From contig JAFUHM010000005.1 in the NCBI GenBank assembly GCA_017468865.1, positions 1 through 64,000 on the forward strand: a stretch of DNA of 64,000 nucleotides, in the 5' to 3' direction. The translations under genes were made by a program, and so were the position numbers. Positions 42,987 to 51,917 of this stretch are shown here, in pieces. The notes under the pieces are model-generated. The model made no database searches. It was not told where the DNA came from and was given only the letters and a program-made list of their open reading frames with translations. How positions within the stretch are numbered: the stretch's first letter is position 1; every line of letters begins with the position of its first letter. Source of the DNA: Oscillospiraceae bacterium (lineage in GTDB: Bacteria; Bacillota; Clostridia; Oscillospirales; Ruminococcaceae).

Positions 42987-43868
42987 ATGATAACAGTAGA
43001 TATCAATTCGGATAACGGATACAAAAGCATACAGCAGGCAGCAGATGCGGCGCAGGAAGGCGAGACCGTCTATATCAGAAGCGGCATATACCATGAACAG
43101 GCACACATCCGAAAGCCCCTCACCCTCATTGGAGAAGATGCCCGCACCACTGTCATCACGGGCGGGCTCTGCGGCTTTATGAAGTATCGGGGTGGAAAGC
43201 TCGGCACCTTCCGCTCCTATTCCTGCCTCATCTTTTCCGATAACGTCCGCATGGAGAATATCACCGTGGAGAACACCGCAGGATGGGGCGATACCGTGGG
43301 ACAAGCCATCGCACTATATGCCGAGGGTGACGGTCTCATATTCAAAAACTGCCGCTTCATCGGCAGACAGGACACCCTCTTTACAGGCCCCCTCCCGTAT
43401 AAGGAAATAGAAAAGGGCGGCTTTGCAGGGCCTACCGAAACTGCCCCCCGCCGCTCTGTCCGCCAGACCTATGAGAACTGCTATATCGAAGGTGACGTTG
43501 ACTTTATCTTCGGCTCCGCCAATGCAAATTTCATCAGATGTCATATCCACTCCCTTGACAGAGGCCTCCCCGTCAACGGATATGTCACCGCCCCCTCCAC
43601 CTATGAAGGGGAAGAAGGTTACATCTTCGACCGTTGTGTTTTCACAGGCGACTGCGCCGACGGCTCCGTCTATCTTGCACGGCCATGGCGTGACCACGCA
43701 TGCGCCTCATTCATCGAGTGTGAACTTGGCAGGCACATCTCCCCTGCCCTCGTACACGACTGGGGCAAGCCCCGTACACACCTTACATCACACTTTGACT
43801 TCATCCGCTGTCACGGCGGCGCTGTAACAACCATGCAGGAACGTCTGCCCTGCATACACATCGAATGA
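42987..43868 (+). CDS. Pectinesterase (CE8) without signal peptide
   Basis: A 293-residue right-handed beta-helix pectin methylesterase. The family motifs appear in order: GQAIALYAEGD (aligned to GxYxE), FIGRQDTLF, GDVDFIFGSANA (catalytic Asp) and LARPWRDH (Arg/Trp). It removes methyl groups from galacturonate. No signal peptide is present with the start at 42987 (AGGTG upstream), so it should work in the cytoplasm on imported methylated oligogalacturonides. An ORF extension to 42924 runs through the hairpin and adds no signal sequence. Downstream of uxaC by 105 nt. Confidence 0.9.
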   Translation: MITVDINSDNGYKSIQQAADAAQEGETVYIRSGIYHEQAHIRKPLTLIGEDARTTVITGGLCGFMKYRGGKLGTFRSYSCLIFSDNVRMENITVENTAGWGDTVGQAIALYAEGDGLIFKNCRFIGRQDTLFTGPLPYKEIEKGGFAGPTETAPRRSVRQTYENCYIEGDVDFIFGSANANFIRCHIHSLDRGLPVNGYVTAPSTYEGEEGYIFDRCVFTGDCADGSVYLARPWRDHACASFIECELGRHISPALVHDWGKPRTHLTSHFDFIRCHGGAVTTMQERLPCIHIE

Positions 43869-43883
43869 TACATCACACACAAA

Positions 43884-43918
43884 ATGACCGCACGGTACAT
43901 CATACCATGCGGTCATTT
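43884..43918. terminator. Bidirectional terminator
   Basis: ATGACCGCA (43884-43892) pairs with TGCGGTCAT (43908-43916), followed by T on both strands. Between the pectinesterase gene and convergent tRNA-Thr. Confidence 0.7.
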
Positions 43919-43919
43919 C

Positions 43920-43995
43920 TGGAGCTGGCAACGGGACTCGAACCTGCGACCTGCGCATTACGAATGCGCTGCTCTACCAACTGAGCTATGCCAGC
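43920..43995 (-). tRNA. tRNA-Thr (CGT)
   Basis: Minus-strand cloverleaf of 76 nt: acceptor GCTGGCA/TGCCAGC, D-arm TAGCTCAGTTGGTAGAGCA, anticodon CGT in loop TTCGTAA, T-arm GGTTCGAGTCC and encoded CCA. A single tRNA gene with its own promoter. Confidence 0.95.
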
Positions 43996-44016
43996 TTCTT
44001 ATGCATCAACTAATAC

Positions 44017-44045
44017 ATTATACCATATCAGATCGAAATTGTCAA
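44017..44045 (-). promoter_or_regulatory. Promoter of tRNA-Thr
   Basis: Minus strand: TTGACA (44040-44045), 17-bp spacer, TATAAT (44017-44022), extended -10 TGG. Confidence 0.9.
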
Positions 44046-44105
44046 GAGTTTTTTTTAATTTCGTTCGCCCAATTTGTTTTCTGTCTGTCCCATATGCGGC
44101 AGATA

Positions 44106-44138
44106 CGCCCGAAAACCGATTTCTGCGGTCTTCGGGCG
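44106..44138 (-). terminator. Terminator-like stem after the Cys-rich gene
   Basis: CGCCCGAA (44106-44113) pairs with TTCGGGCG (44131-44138) with an inner ACCG/CGGT helix. No clear T-run, so weak. Confidence 0.45.
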
Positions 44139-44155
44139 AAAGCACTGTTGCTCAT

Positions 44156-44404
44156 TCACCAAAGTTTTTTCACAGACGGGCAGTGCATATCCTTGTACGC
44201 AGCACGCAGCTCCACAAAGCAGCCGCACTGCAGGCAGCTTCCCGAAGAAAGGTCATCACAGCCTTCACATATCCTGAGACGTTCCCTGTACTCATCCTCA
44301 CAGGTGCGTTCATCATCATCTATGAGAGATATCCTGATCTGAACGCTTTCATACATCTTCATGGGGTCGTATGAGGACAAAAGGCATCTTTTGCAGGGAG
44401 TCAC
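44156..44404 (-). CDS. Small Cys-rich protein, DUF6171-like
   Basis: An 82-residue protein with two cysteine clusters: CKRCLL at the start, then CEGCDDL...[15 protein letters not shown] and a final CP. The pattern suggests one or two zinc sites and matches my memory of DUF6171, a Firmicute family of unknown function. The GTG start overlaps the arabinofuranosidase stop by 4 nt (GTGA), so it is translated by coupling. No independent ribosome site is visible. Confidence 0.78.
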   Translation of the reverse strand: MTPCKRCLLSSYDPMKMYESVQIRISLIDDDERTCEDEYRERLRICEGCDDLSSGSCLQCGCFVELRAAYKDMHCPSVKKLW

Positions 44405-45879
44405 CTGGCGCTGACCTCAACTACGGAGCAGGGAGGGAGCTTCATGGAGATCTTCCCGTCCCTGACCGCTGCCGTAAAGGGGATGATCTTCACATTGTCG
44501 GGCGCATCAAAATCATTGTGCGCATGGACTTCATTGGTGAGTATCCTTCCGCTGACAGTACCTATCTCCATTCCGTGTACAGAGCAGGTGATGTCCGCAG
44601 ATTCAGCAAGTGAGCAGTTGCCTGCGGTTATCGTCAGAACGCCGTCCTTTACGGAAGCGGATGATGTTATCATAGGTACATCCTTCTTGCCGCCGATATT
44701 CTCATTCTGACAGCAGCAGTACACAGCATCACCGTTCTGATGCTCCTTGAACAGATCAAACACATGATAAGTCGGAGTCTTTATCATCTTTTCACCCTCG
44801 GTCAGGATGAGCGCCTGAAGCACATTGACCGCCTGGGCTATGTTTGCCATCTTCACTCTCTCTGAATGGCGGTTGAAGATGTTGAGGGAAATAGCCGCTA
44901 CAATGGCATCACGCATAGTGTTCTGCTGATAGAGAAATCCGGGGTTGGTGCCGGGCTCCACATCGAACCATGTGCCCCACTCATCAACTATCAGAGCCAC
45001 CTCGCCCTTCGGGTCATACCTGTCCATGATCTGCGAGTGACGTGTAATGAGTTCGTCCGTGAAGTTGACGGTGCCGAGAAGTTCAAGATACTCATTCTCG
45101 TCAAACTCAAGCGCAGAACCCTTGTTGTTCCAGTCGGGAACGGAATAGAAGTGCAGGGAGATGCCCTTTGCCGTCCAGCCCGCAGGGGTCTTCAGCCCCT
45201 TCATCATGCCCTCTGTCCAGTCATAATCCGAGCCGCTCGGACCGCAGGCTATCTTGTACAGATGATTGCCGCTGTGATCCTTGCAGAAGGTCTGGAACTG
45301 CTTGTACAGGCTGCAATAGTGATCTACCGACATATTTCCGCCGCAGCCCCAGTTCTCATTGCCTATGCCCAGGTATTTGAGTTTCCAGGGCTCTTCACGG
45401 CCGTTCTGACGTCTTTCGTCCGCAGCAGGGGAAACGTTTCCCGAAGTGATGTACTCCACCCATTCCGACAGTTCCTGAACAGTACCGCTGCCCACATTTC
45501 CGGAAATGTAGGGCTCGCATCCCACCAGATCGCAGAACTCCATGAACTCATGTGTACCGAAGCTGTTATCCTCGGTAACACCGCCCCAGTTGGTGTTTAT
45601 CATCTTCTTTCGGGAAGCCTTCTCCCCTATGCCGTCACGCCAGTGATACTCATCGGCAAAGCATCCGCCCGGCCAGCGGATAACAGGCATCTTTATGTTG
45701 CGAAATGCCTCAACCACGTCATTCCTTATGCCGTGAGTATTGGGTATGGGAGAATCCTCCCCCACATAAATGCCGTTATAGATACATCTGCCGAGATGTT
45801 CGGAGAAATGGCCGTATATCTCAGGATTGATATGACCGATAACGTCTTCTGTATTGATAAGCATATCAAATGTTCTCAT
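44401..45879 (-). CDS. GH51 alpha-L-arabinofuranosidase
   Basis: A 492-residue intracellular arabinofuranosidase removing terminal arabinose from arabinan, arabinoxylan or pectin side-chain oligosaccharides. Conserved [35 protein letters not shown], acid/base Glu in [12 protein letters not shown] and nucleophile Glu in [10 protein letters not shown]-terminal beta-sandwich from about 370. No signal peptide. Start 45879 with GGAGG 6 nt upstream. It fits beside the pectin locus and the xylanase. Likely cotranscribed with the Cys-rich gene. Confidence 0.95.
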   Translation of the reverse strand: MRTFDMLINTEDVIGHINPEIYGHFSEHLGRCIYNGIYVGEDSPIPNTHGIRNDVVEAFRNIKMPVIRWPGGCFADEYHWRDGIGEKASRKKMINTNWGGVTEDNSFGTHEFMEFCDLVGCEPYISGNVGSGTVQELSEWVEYITSGNVSPAADERRQNGREEPWKLKYLGIGNENWGCGGNMSVDHYCSLYKQFQTFCKDHSGNHLYKIACGPSGSDYDWTEGMMKGLKTPAGWTAKGISLHFYSVPDWNNKGSALEFDENEYLELLGTVNFTDELITRHSQIMDRYDPKGEVALIVDEWGTWFDVEPGTNPGFLYQQNTMRDAIVAAISLNIFNRHSERVKMANIAQAVNVLQALILTEGEKMIKTPTYHVFDLFKEHQNGDAVYCCCQNENIGGKKDVPMITSSASVKDGVLTITAGNCSLAESADITCSVHGMEIGTVSGRILTNEVHAHNDFDAPDNVKIIPFTAAVRDGKISMKLPPCSVVEVSAR

Positions 45880-46001
45880 ACATACCTCCATCATGTTTAT
45901 CGGATGCTGCGGGAGCGCATCTTACCAAATAGGTTTATCCCTGCTTTCGGAAAAGCACAAATCGCAAGCCTGCCGTTATCCTGCAGGGAGCATTTTCCTT
46001 G

Positions 46002-46030
46002 ATTATAGCACAGCGGGAAATGCAAAACAA
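46002..46030 (-). promoter_or_regulatory. Proximal promoter of the GH51 gene
   Basis: Minus strand: TTGTTT (46025-46030), 17-bp spacer, TATAAT (46002-46007), extended -10 TGC. Confidence 0.72.
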
Positions 46031-46247
46031 TAGCCTATTGTGTCATGATATACTGATTTATTGTGCTTTTGCCTTCGGATGAGGGAGCAGACAGCGGCGG
46101 CGGTACTCTCCGCCCCTCACGCAAAGAAACTGCATAAAGGAACATTAAAGCAAAATGAGCAGACCCTGCGGCGTTTGTTCATCAGTACAGAGGGCTGTGT
46201 ACTGACTGCAAGAGCCGCTATCGGCGGGCTGTATTTGGTCTTTATTT

Positions 46248-46276
46248 ATTATACCACATTTCAATGTACCTGTCAA
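46248..46276 (-). promoter_or_regulatory. Consensus promoter with no adjacent gene
   Basis: Minus strand: TTGACA (46271-46276), 17-bp spacer, TATAAT (46248-46253), extended -10 TGG. The expected start near 46241 opens a non-coding stretch. Confidence 0.8.
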
Positions 46277-46315
46277 GAGGGAATTTAAAAATTCCTCAAA
46301 AAAGCACCTGAAAAG

Positions 46316-46341
46316 AAAGGCACTCACATCGGAGTGCCTTT
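46316..46341 (-). terminator. Terminator of the GH10 gene
   Basis: AAAGGCACTC (46316-46325) pairs with GAGTGCCTTT (46332-46341); T-rich on the minus strand. Confidence 0.8.
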
Positions 46342-46351
46342 CCGTCATCGA

Positions 46352-48121
46352 TCATTCCTTGACTTCCAGAATTGAATAGAAAGCGGGCTTTGCCTGATAT
46401 TTGCGGTCAAAGAGGAGAGGCTGCTGAGCAGACCGCCAGCTCTTGTCATCCGTAACTCCCCATACGATAAGTGCGGACACATTATCCCTGTGCTCATAAA
46501 TAGCATTCATGATCCCCTTGTAGTAATCGGCCTGCGCCTGCATAAGAGAATCGCCCGACCCTGCATTGACAGTGGCATCAAGTTCCGTTATCTGGATATC
46601 AAGGCCCAGTTCCGAATACACATCCAACGCCTTGTTGTACATCGCCACGGACGGGAAAGCGTCAGGACCGCTCCTCACATCAAGATGCGACTGCATACCG
46701 ATACCGTCTATGATGCCCTTTTCCTTGAAGTCCTCCGCCATATCATATATGGCGTGCATCTTCACATCCATGTACTCATTGTAGTCATTATAGTACAGCT
46801 TGCATCCGGCAGGGGCATACTTCCTTGCGAATGTGAAGGCAAGTTCGATAAATGAGTTGTCGCCGTATACCTTCACCCAGGGCGAATGCTGTTCGGAATC
46901 CTCCTCACGGCATCCGGGAAGTCTGGGCTTTCCGTCCTCGAGCCATGCCTCATTTACCACGTCGCACGCATAGAACTCTATGTCGGGATAAAGCTCCCTG
47001 AGCGTCTCAAAGTAGTTCTTGATATAGTTCTCCATTCGCTTGGTCATCTTCTCGGGAGATACCCATTCCCCTGCCATGTCATAGCCTTCCTTAAAGAACC
47101 ATGTGGGTGTCTGGGAATGCCATACCAACGTATGTATGCGCATAGGCACCTTATTCTTGCTGCAGTAGCTGAGGATAGGCTTTGCACGGGAGAAGGATAT
47201 CTGAGGATTTTCGTCATCCCCCGTCTCCTCCAGATATGCAAGGGTCGCATCAAGGTCGAGCACATAGTCAGGCTTCATCTCATTGCCTGCGGTCAGGCTG
47301 TCCCCGAAATGCTTCTCGGTGAGTGCCATTGTTCCCCTTGTGCTGAAATCCTTTGACACAAGTGCCGTACCTACCTTGAAATCGCCCTCAAAGTGATCGG
47401 ACAGGGAAGTAAGCTCATTCTGTATGTTTGCCGAGGGAAGCATCGCCACATTGAAGTTGTCGATGAACATATCCGAAGCATCCCCTTCAAAATACACATA
47501 TACATCCTTCATCTCAGGAGTATACCCTACGGATATCTGTGTGAACGACAGCCAGTCATCGCCGCTCTTCTTGGCAAGGTTCTCATAGAAGACCTCGCCG
47601 CTCTCATCGGTGTACTGCATCATCATGGAAACAGAGCCGTGCTCCCTTGTCATGACGGATGCCGTTATCACATATTCCTCATAAGGCTCACAGATCTGGT
47701 CAAGCCTTATGGCCGGACGGTTCCATGTACCGCTTGGACTGGTCGCTACCATGCACTTGCTTCCGCCCTTTGACACTTCCGATGTGATGAACAGCTGTGT
47801 ATCATCGCCCTCCCTGACGGTGAATGCGGAGATATCATCATCCTCAAAGGTATAGAATGCCTTTATTGTAAGATCGGTGAGAGGGATGGTATTCTCCTCC
47901 TCGCTCTCTTCTGCGTCTGCGCTGTCCTCTTTCACATCTTCCGAAGCCTCTGCCGATGTCTCGGTAGTCTCAGCTGCCGTTTCTTCCGTCACCTGTTCGG
48001 ATGCGGCGGCTGTCTGTGCCGAAGTCTGTGCATCCGACCCTGCATTTGATGTACAGGATGTTATTGTCGCCAGGCACATAAGTGCCGCAGCAGCCCTGAA
48101 TATAGACGATCTTTTCTTCAT
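46352..48121 (-). CDS. GH10 endo-1,4-beta-xylanase lipoprotein with N-terminal CBM
   Basis: A 589-residue surface xylanase. Signal peptide ending TITSC (lipidated C23 likely), acidic Ser/Thr/Glu linker (to about 80), a CBM22/CBM4_9-like carbohydrate-binding domain (about 85-230: YTFEDDDISAFTVREGDD, MFIDNFNVAML), then a GH10 barrel (about 235-589). The acid/base Glu lies in ACDVVNEAW and the nucleophile in IQITELDA. It would cut xylan at the cell surface. No dockerin is visible, unlike cellulosomal xylanases. AAGGAG precedes the ATG. Confidence 0.94.
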   Translation of the reverse strand: MKKRSSIFRAAAALMCLATITSCTSNAGSDAQTSAQTAAASEQVTEETAAETTETSAEASEDVKEDSADAEESEEENTIPLTDLTIKAFYTFEDDDISAFTVREGDDTQLFITSEVSKGGSKCMVATSPSGTWNRPAIRLDQICEPYEEYVITASVMTREHGSVSMMMQYTDESGEVFYENLAKKSGDDWLSFTQISVGYTPEMKDVYVYFEGDASDMFIDNFNVAMLPSANIQNELTSLSDHFEGDFKVGTALVSKDFSTRGTMALTEKHFGDSLTAGNEMKPDYVLDLDATLAYLEETGDDENPQISFSRAKPILSYCSKNKVPMRIHTLVWHSQTPTWFFKEGYDMAGEWVSPEKMTKRMENYIKNYFETLRELYPDIEFYACDVVNEAWLEDGKPRLPGCREEDSEQHSPWVKVYGDNSFIELAFTFARKYAPAGCKLYYNDYNEYMDVKMHAIYDMAEDFKEKGIIDGIGMQSHLDVRSGPDAFPSVAMYNKALDVYSELGLDIQITELDATVNAGSGDSLMQAQADYYKGIMNAIYEHRDNVSALIVWGVTDDKSWRSAQQPLLFDRKYQAKPAFYSILEVKE

Positions 48122-48174
48122 ATCATTTGCTCCTTGGAATTGTTTTGACTTTCAGATCAAGTCCTGCTTCCTTG

Positions 48175-48203
48175 ATTATACCACAGCCGACGAGAAAATT
48201 CAA
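48175..48203 (-). promoter_or_regulatory. Promoter of the GH10 gene
   Basis: Minus strand: TTGAAT (48198-48203), 17-bp spacer, TATAAT (48175-48180), extended -10 TGG. Confidence 0.8.
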
Positions 48204-48290
48204 GTGATTTATTGAAAAAGGCATAAATTGGAAAGTCAGACATCATTTTTTGGTGAATTTGTACAAATTATATTTTTTTTTGAATTTCTC

Positions 48291-48319
48291 TTGACAAACA
48301 AGAGATCGGGTGATATAAT
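48291..48319 (+). promoter_or_regulatory. Promoter of the metY-cysK-Rrf2 operon
   Basis: TTGACA (48291-48296), 17-bp spacer, TATAAT (48314-48319), extended -10 TGA. Confidence 0.9.
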
Positions 48320-48324
48320 CATAG

Positions 48325-48342
48325 TAATCCGATAGGAATTAA
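48325..48342. promoter_or_regulatory. Candidate Rrf2-family operator
   Basis: TAATCC-GATA-GGAATTA, an imperfect palindrome starting 6 bp after the -10 box, so it covers the transcription start. Its TCC...GGAATTA form is like sites of CymR/IscR-type regulators; the operon encodes such a regulator. Confidence 0.5.
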
Positions 48343-48520
48343 GGGCAAAAGTAATCGACAGAGGAAGCTGACTATGGTACACATATTCTATTCCCTTCTC
48401 AGGGCGAATTTCAGATTCGGGCGAATGTCACGATGTTGCATGTGAACAACCGCATATGACATACAGCATTACAAATAATCTGACATTTGACCGCAGTATT
48501 TGCTGCAGAAGGAGTACATC

Positions 48521-49798
48521 ATGAGCTACAAATTTGAAACATTACAGCTTCACGTTGGACAGGAACAGGCTGACCCCGCTACCGATTCCAGAGCTGTCCC
48601 CATTTATCAGACCGCATCCTACGTTTTCCACAACAGCGCACACGCAGCCGCTCGCTTCGGACTCGCCGACCCGGGCAATATATACGGCAGACTTACCAAC
48701 TCCACACAGGATGTGCTTGAAAAGCGCATCGCCGCATTAGAGGGCGGGACTGCTGCTCTTGCCGTGGCATCGGGTGCATCCGCCGTCACATATACAATAC
48801 AGGCTCTTGCCTATAAGGGCGAGCATATCGTGGCACAGAAGACCATATACGGCGGCAGCTTCAACCTGCTTGCACACACTCTTCCCCAGTACGGCATAGA
48901 CACCACATTTGTTGACATACATGACCATGCCGCTGTTGAAGCCGCTATACGCCCCGAGACAAAGGCTCTCTACATAGAGACTCTCGGCAACCCCAACTCT
49001 GACATCCCCGACATTGAGGCTCTTGCAGGGATAGCACACAGACACGGCATCCCCCTCGTGATAGACAACACGTTCGGCACACCTTATCTTATCAGACCTA
49101 TTGAATACGGTGCTGATATCGTTATCCATTCCGCCACCAAGTTTCTCGGCGGCCACGGCACCACACTCGGCGGCATCATAGTTGACTCCGGCAATTTTGA
49201 ATGGTCACCCGAAAGGTACGCACCCATAGCCGCACCCAACCCAAGCTACCACGGTGTATCCTTCACCGCAGCCGCAGGGAAGGCAGCCTTCGCAACATAT
49301 ATCAGGGCTATCCTCCTTCGTGACACCGGTTCCGCCATATCGCCCTTCAACGCATTCCTTCTTCTTCAGGGCGTGGAGACACTTTCTCTCAGGCTCGACA
49401 GACACATAGAGAACACAAAGAAAGTCATAGACTTCCTTTCCAAACATCCTCTCGTTGAAAAGGTGAACCACCCCTCACTTCCGGATCATCCCCAGCACGG
49501 TATCTATAACAAGTATTTCCCCGCAGGCGGCGGCTCTATCTTCACCTTTGATATAAAGGGCGGCAGAGAAGAGGCATGGAAGTTCATCGACTCACTGGAG
49601 ATATTCTCACTTCTTGCGAATGTGGCAGATGTGAAGTCACTGGTGATACATCCCGCTTCCACCACCCATTCCCAGCTTTCCGAAAAGGAACTTGAAGATC
49701 AGGATATCCATCAGAACACTATAAGACTTTCCATCGGCACGGAACACATCGATGATATTATTGCAGACCTTGAAAAGGGATTTGCAGCTATAAGATAA
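48521..49798 (+). CDS. metY: O-acetylhomoserine sulfhydrylase
   Basis: A 425-residue PLP enzyme of the Cys/Met-metabolism family. It makes homocysteine from O-acetylhomoserine and sulfide. It starts [19 protein letters not shown], the signature of the MetY subgroup, has [20 protein letters not shown], and the PLP-lysine in [12 protein letters not shown]. The subgroup insertion and length (about 425) separate it from MetB/MetC (about 380). AAGGAG fixes the start at 48521; an ORF extension to 48500 lacks a site. 11 nt before cysK. Confidence 0.94.
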   Translation: MSYKFETLQLHVGQEQADPATDSRAVPIYQTASYVFHNSAHAAARFGLADPGNIYGRLTNSTQDVLEKRIAALEGGTAALAVASGASAVTYTIQALAYKGEHIVAQKTIYGGSFNLLAHTLPQYGIDTTFVDIHDHAAVEAAIRPETKALYIETLGNPNSDIPDIEALAGIAHRHGIPLVIDNTFGTPYLIRPIEYGADIVIHSATKFLGGHGTTLGGIIVDSGNFEWSPERYAPIAAPNPSYHGVSFTAAAGKAAFATYIRAILLRDTGSAISPFNAFLLLQGVETLSLRLDRHIENTKKVIDFLSKHPLVEKVNHPSLPDHPQHGIYNKYFPAGGGSIFTFDIKGGREEAWKFIDSLEIFSLLANVADVKSLVIHPASTTHSQLSEKELEDQDIHQNTIRLSIGTEHIDDIIADLEKGFAAIR

Positions 49799-49809
49799 GG
49801 AGGACTATC

Positions 49810-50739
49810 ATGGGCATTTACAAGGGAACACTCGGACTTATCGGCAATACCCCCCTCGTTGAACTGGTCAACACAGAGAAGGAGCTCGGTCTTAAAGCCA
49901 CCATTCTCGCAAAGCTCGAATACTTCAATCCCGCAGGGAGCGTCAAGGACAGGATCGCTAAGGCAATGATCGAGGACGCCGAGGAGAAAGGTCTTCTCAA
50001 GCCTGGCTCCGTCATCATCGAGCCCACTTCAGGCAACACCGGGATAGGACTTGCAGCCATCGCAGCTGCAAAGGGATACCGCATCATCATCACCATGCCC
50101 GAGACTATGAGTATCGAGCGCCGCAACATACTCAAAGCTTACGGTGCAGAGCTTGTCCTCACCGAGGGCGCAAAGGGAATGAAGGGTGCCATAGCCAAGG
50201 CAGATGAGCTTGCATCTCAGATAGAGGGCAGCTTTATCCCCGGTCAGTTCGTCAACCCCGCCAACCCTGCCGCTCACAAGGCGCACACAGGTCCCGAGAT
50301 CTGGAACGATACCGACGGAAATGTTGATATCTTCGTAGCAGGTGTAGGCACAGGCGGTACTCTCACAGGCGTAGGCGAGTACCTCAAAGACAAGAAGCCC
50401 GACGTGAAGGTTGTTGCAGTAGAACCTGCAAGCTCCCCCGTCCTTTCCGAGGGCAAGGCAGGCGCACATAAGATACAGGGCATCGGCGCAGGCTTTATCC
50501 CCGAAGTCCTCAATACCGCCGTCTATGATGAAGTTATCGCCATCGCCAACGAAGATGCCTTCGAGCGTGCTAAGCTCCTTCTGAAGAAGGAAGGCATATC
50601 TGTGGGCATATCTTCCGGCGCTGCACTTCACGCTGCAATAGAACTTGCACGCCGTCCCGAGAACGAAGGAAAGGTCATCGTTGCACTTCTTCCCGACAGC
50701 GGCGACAGATACTACTCTACTCCGCTTTTCACCGAATGA
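49810..50739 (+). CDS. cysK: Cysteine synthase A (O-acetylserine sulfhydrylase)
   Basis: A 309-residue PLP enzyme combining O-acetylserine and sulfide to cysteine. PLP-binding K46 in [11 protein letters not shown], phosphate-binding substrate loop PTSGNTGIG, glycine loop [12 protein letters not shown] and C-terminal [10 protein letters not shown], all family hallmarks. In B. subtilis CysK also binds the Rrf2-type repressor CymR, and here an Rrf2 gene follows directly. TAAGGAGG lies before the ATG. Confidence 0.96.
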   Translation: MGIYKGTLGLIGNTPLVELVNTEKELGLKATILAKLEYFNPAGSVKDRIAKAMIEDAEEKGLLKPGSVIIEPTSGNTGIGLAAIAAAKGYRIIITMPETMSIERRNILKAYGAELVLTEGAKGMKGAIAKADELASQIEGSFIPGQFVNPANPAAHKAHTGPEIWNDTDGNVDIFVAGVGTGGTLTGVGEYLKDKKPDVKVVAVEPASSPVLSEGKAGAHKIQGIGAGFIPEVLNTAVYDEVIAIANEDAFERAKLLLKKEGISVGISSGAALHAAIELARRPENEGKVIVALLPDSGDRYYSTPLFTE

Positions 50740-50795
50740 CAGACTTTATGCGGGATGCTTTGCGGCATCCCGCATAGTTGAACGGGGGGATACTG

Positions 50796-51236
50796 TTGAA
50801 GATATCGACGAAGGGAAGATATGCGCTCAGGCTGATGGCAGATCTTGCCACTTATCCCAAGGGCGAGACAGTCCCTCTCAGGGACATCGCCGAAAGACAG
50901 GATATCAGCATAAAATATCTTGAACAGATAGTGTCTGTCCTGAATAAGGCAGGGTATGTCAGAAGCATCAGGGGAAGCGGAGGCGGATACTCCCTTACAG
51001 CCGACCCGAAGGAATACACCGTAGGCATGATCCTCCGCCTGACCGAAGGGAGCCTTGCCCCGGTCTCCTGTCTTGAAACGGAAGTGAACACCTGTCCGAG
51101 AGCACAGGACTGTTCCACCCTGTTCCTGTGGGAAAAGCTCTATTCCGCCATAAATGAAGTAGTGGACAATATCACCATTGCCGACCTCGCCGATAATTCA
51201 AAGCTGTTTGACTACATCGGCTCATACTGCATATGA
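50796..51236 (+). CDS. Rrf2 regulator of sulfur genes (CymR/IscR-like), TTG start
   Basis: A 146-residue Rrf2 winged-helix regulator: KISTKGRYALRLMADLA, ISIKYLEQIVSVLNKAGYV and SIRGSGGGYSLTADP. C92, C100 and C106 occur close to the IscR cluster positions, so it may hold an Fe-S cluster, whereas classical CymR does not. Operon position after metY and cysK favours a CymR role in cysteine control. Start: no ATG fits; TTG at 50796 has GGGGGGA 4 nt upstream and gives the family's usual (M)KISTKGRYA start. A strong terminator follows. Confidence 0.88.
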   Translation: MKISTKGRYALRLMADLATYPKGETVPLRDIAERQDISIKYLEQIVSVLNKAGYVRSIRGSGGGYSLTADPKEYTVGMILRLTEGSLAPVSCLETEVNTCPRAQDCSTLFLWEKLYSAINEVVDNITIADLADNSKLFDYIGSYCI

Positions 51237-51238
51237 TA

Positions 51239-51268
51239 AAGCCGCAGACATCACGTCTGCGGCTTTTG
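51239..51268 (+). terminator. Terminator of the metY operon
   Basis: AAGCCGCAGAC (51239-51249) pairs with GTCTGCGGCTT (51255-51265), followed by TTG. Confidence 0.85.
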
Positions 51269-51325
51269 TTCACTAATGCGGAGAAACAGGTGTGACAGTT
51301 TTATAAAACTGACCCAAAATCGGCT

Positions 51326-51435
51326 GTGGGCACTGCCCGAACCTTTCATGTTACGGACACATATGCACCAGACAAGCCGGATCTATAAAACGGAGCAGCA
51401 TATTTGATCTCCAAACGGCCGTGGGCACTGCCCAC
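51326..51435 (-). repeat. Two tandem copies of the dispersed palindrome after queF
   Basis: GTGGGC-ACT-GCCCAC (51421-51435) and GGGC-ACT-GCCC (51328-51338), about 95 bp apart, the same spacing as after rpsO. On the minus strand the first directly overlaps the queF stop (TAGTGGGCAGTGCCCAC), exactly as at the rpsO stop. Confidence 0.8.
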
Positions 51436-51917
51436 TATCTGTTGTCCACCTTTTCGGGATACATATCGTGCTGAGAGAGCCTGTTCCACGCAAGTTCCTC
51501 GTATTTCGTCCCGGGACGGCCGTAATTGGCATACGGGTCTATGGATATCCCTCCCCTTGGAGTGAACTTCCCCCAGACCTCGATATATTTGGGATCCATC
51601 AGCTTTATCAGATCCTTCATTATGATGTTCACGCAGTCCTCATGGAAGTCGCCGTGTTCACGGAAGGAGAACAGATACAGCTTCAGGGACTTGGACTCCA
51701 CCATTTTCACATCGGGTATGTAGGAAATATATATGGACGCAAAATCAGGCTGTCCCGTAATAGGGCAAAGGGATGTGAACTCGGGGCAGTTGAATTTAAC
51801 GAAATAGTCGTTCTCCGTGTGCTTGTTGTCAAATGACTCCAGCACATCGGGACAGTAGTCATTCGGATACTTTGTCGCCCCGTTCCCCAGAAGCGTCAGT
51901 TCATCCCTGTTTCTCAT
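51435..51917 (-). CDS. queF: NADPH-dependent preQ0 reductase QueF
   Basis: A 160-residue type-I (YkvM-like) QueF reducing 7-cyano-7-deazaguanine to preQ1 for queuosine synthesis. The T-fold motif [12 protein letters not shown] has the covalent-catalysis cysteine C51 and D58; [20 protein letters not shown] is the QueF signature. Start 51917 has GGAGG 9 nt upstream; the upstream thioredoxin-like gene overlaps it by 17 nt. No other queuosine gene is visible nearby. Confidence 0.95.
   Translation of the reverse strand: MRNRDELTLLGNGATKYPNDYCPDVLESFDNKHTENDYFVKFNCPEFTSLCPITGQPDFASIYISYIPDVKMVESKSLKLYLFSFREHGDFHEDCVNIIMKDLIKLMDPKYIEVWGKFTPRGGISIDPYANYGRPGTKYEELAWNRLSQHDMYPEKVDNR

Larger units (their letters stand above)
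45880..46351. other. 472-bp gene-free region with two minus-strand promoters
   Basis: Between the GH51 and GH10 genes. One promoter (46002-46030) serves GH51. A second, full-consensus one (46248-46276) faces the same way with about 360 bp of non-coding DNA before GH51. The transcript would contain a CAGTACA/TGTACTG hairpin around 46182-46203. The GH10 terminator lies at 46316. Short ORFs here have no ribosome site or family resemblance. Confidence 0.6.
48122..48520. other. Divergent promoter region, xylanase / metY
   Basis: A 400-bp region with the minus-strand xylanase promoter, the plus-strand metY promoter, a candidate regulator site at 48325-48342 and a metY leader of about 190 nt. I find no T-box specifier/AGGGUGG core and no SAM-riboswitch core in the leader. 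Confidence 0.7.

Noticed and set aside
44866-46002. 378-codon plus-strand ORF opposite the GH51 gene
   Set aside because: Antisense shadow; the GH51 frame has clear catalytic motifs.
46061-46288. Small coding gene in the GH51-GH10 gap
   Set aside because: No ribosome-binding site, low-complexity content and no recognisable family; a consensus promoter runs antisense through it.
48320-48520. T-box or SAM riboswitch in the metY leader
   Set aside because: No T-box sequence, no terminator/antiterminator pair and no SAM-I core were found by eye.
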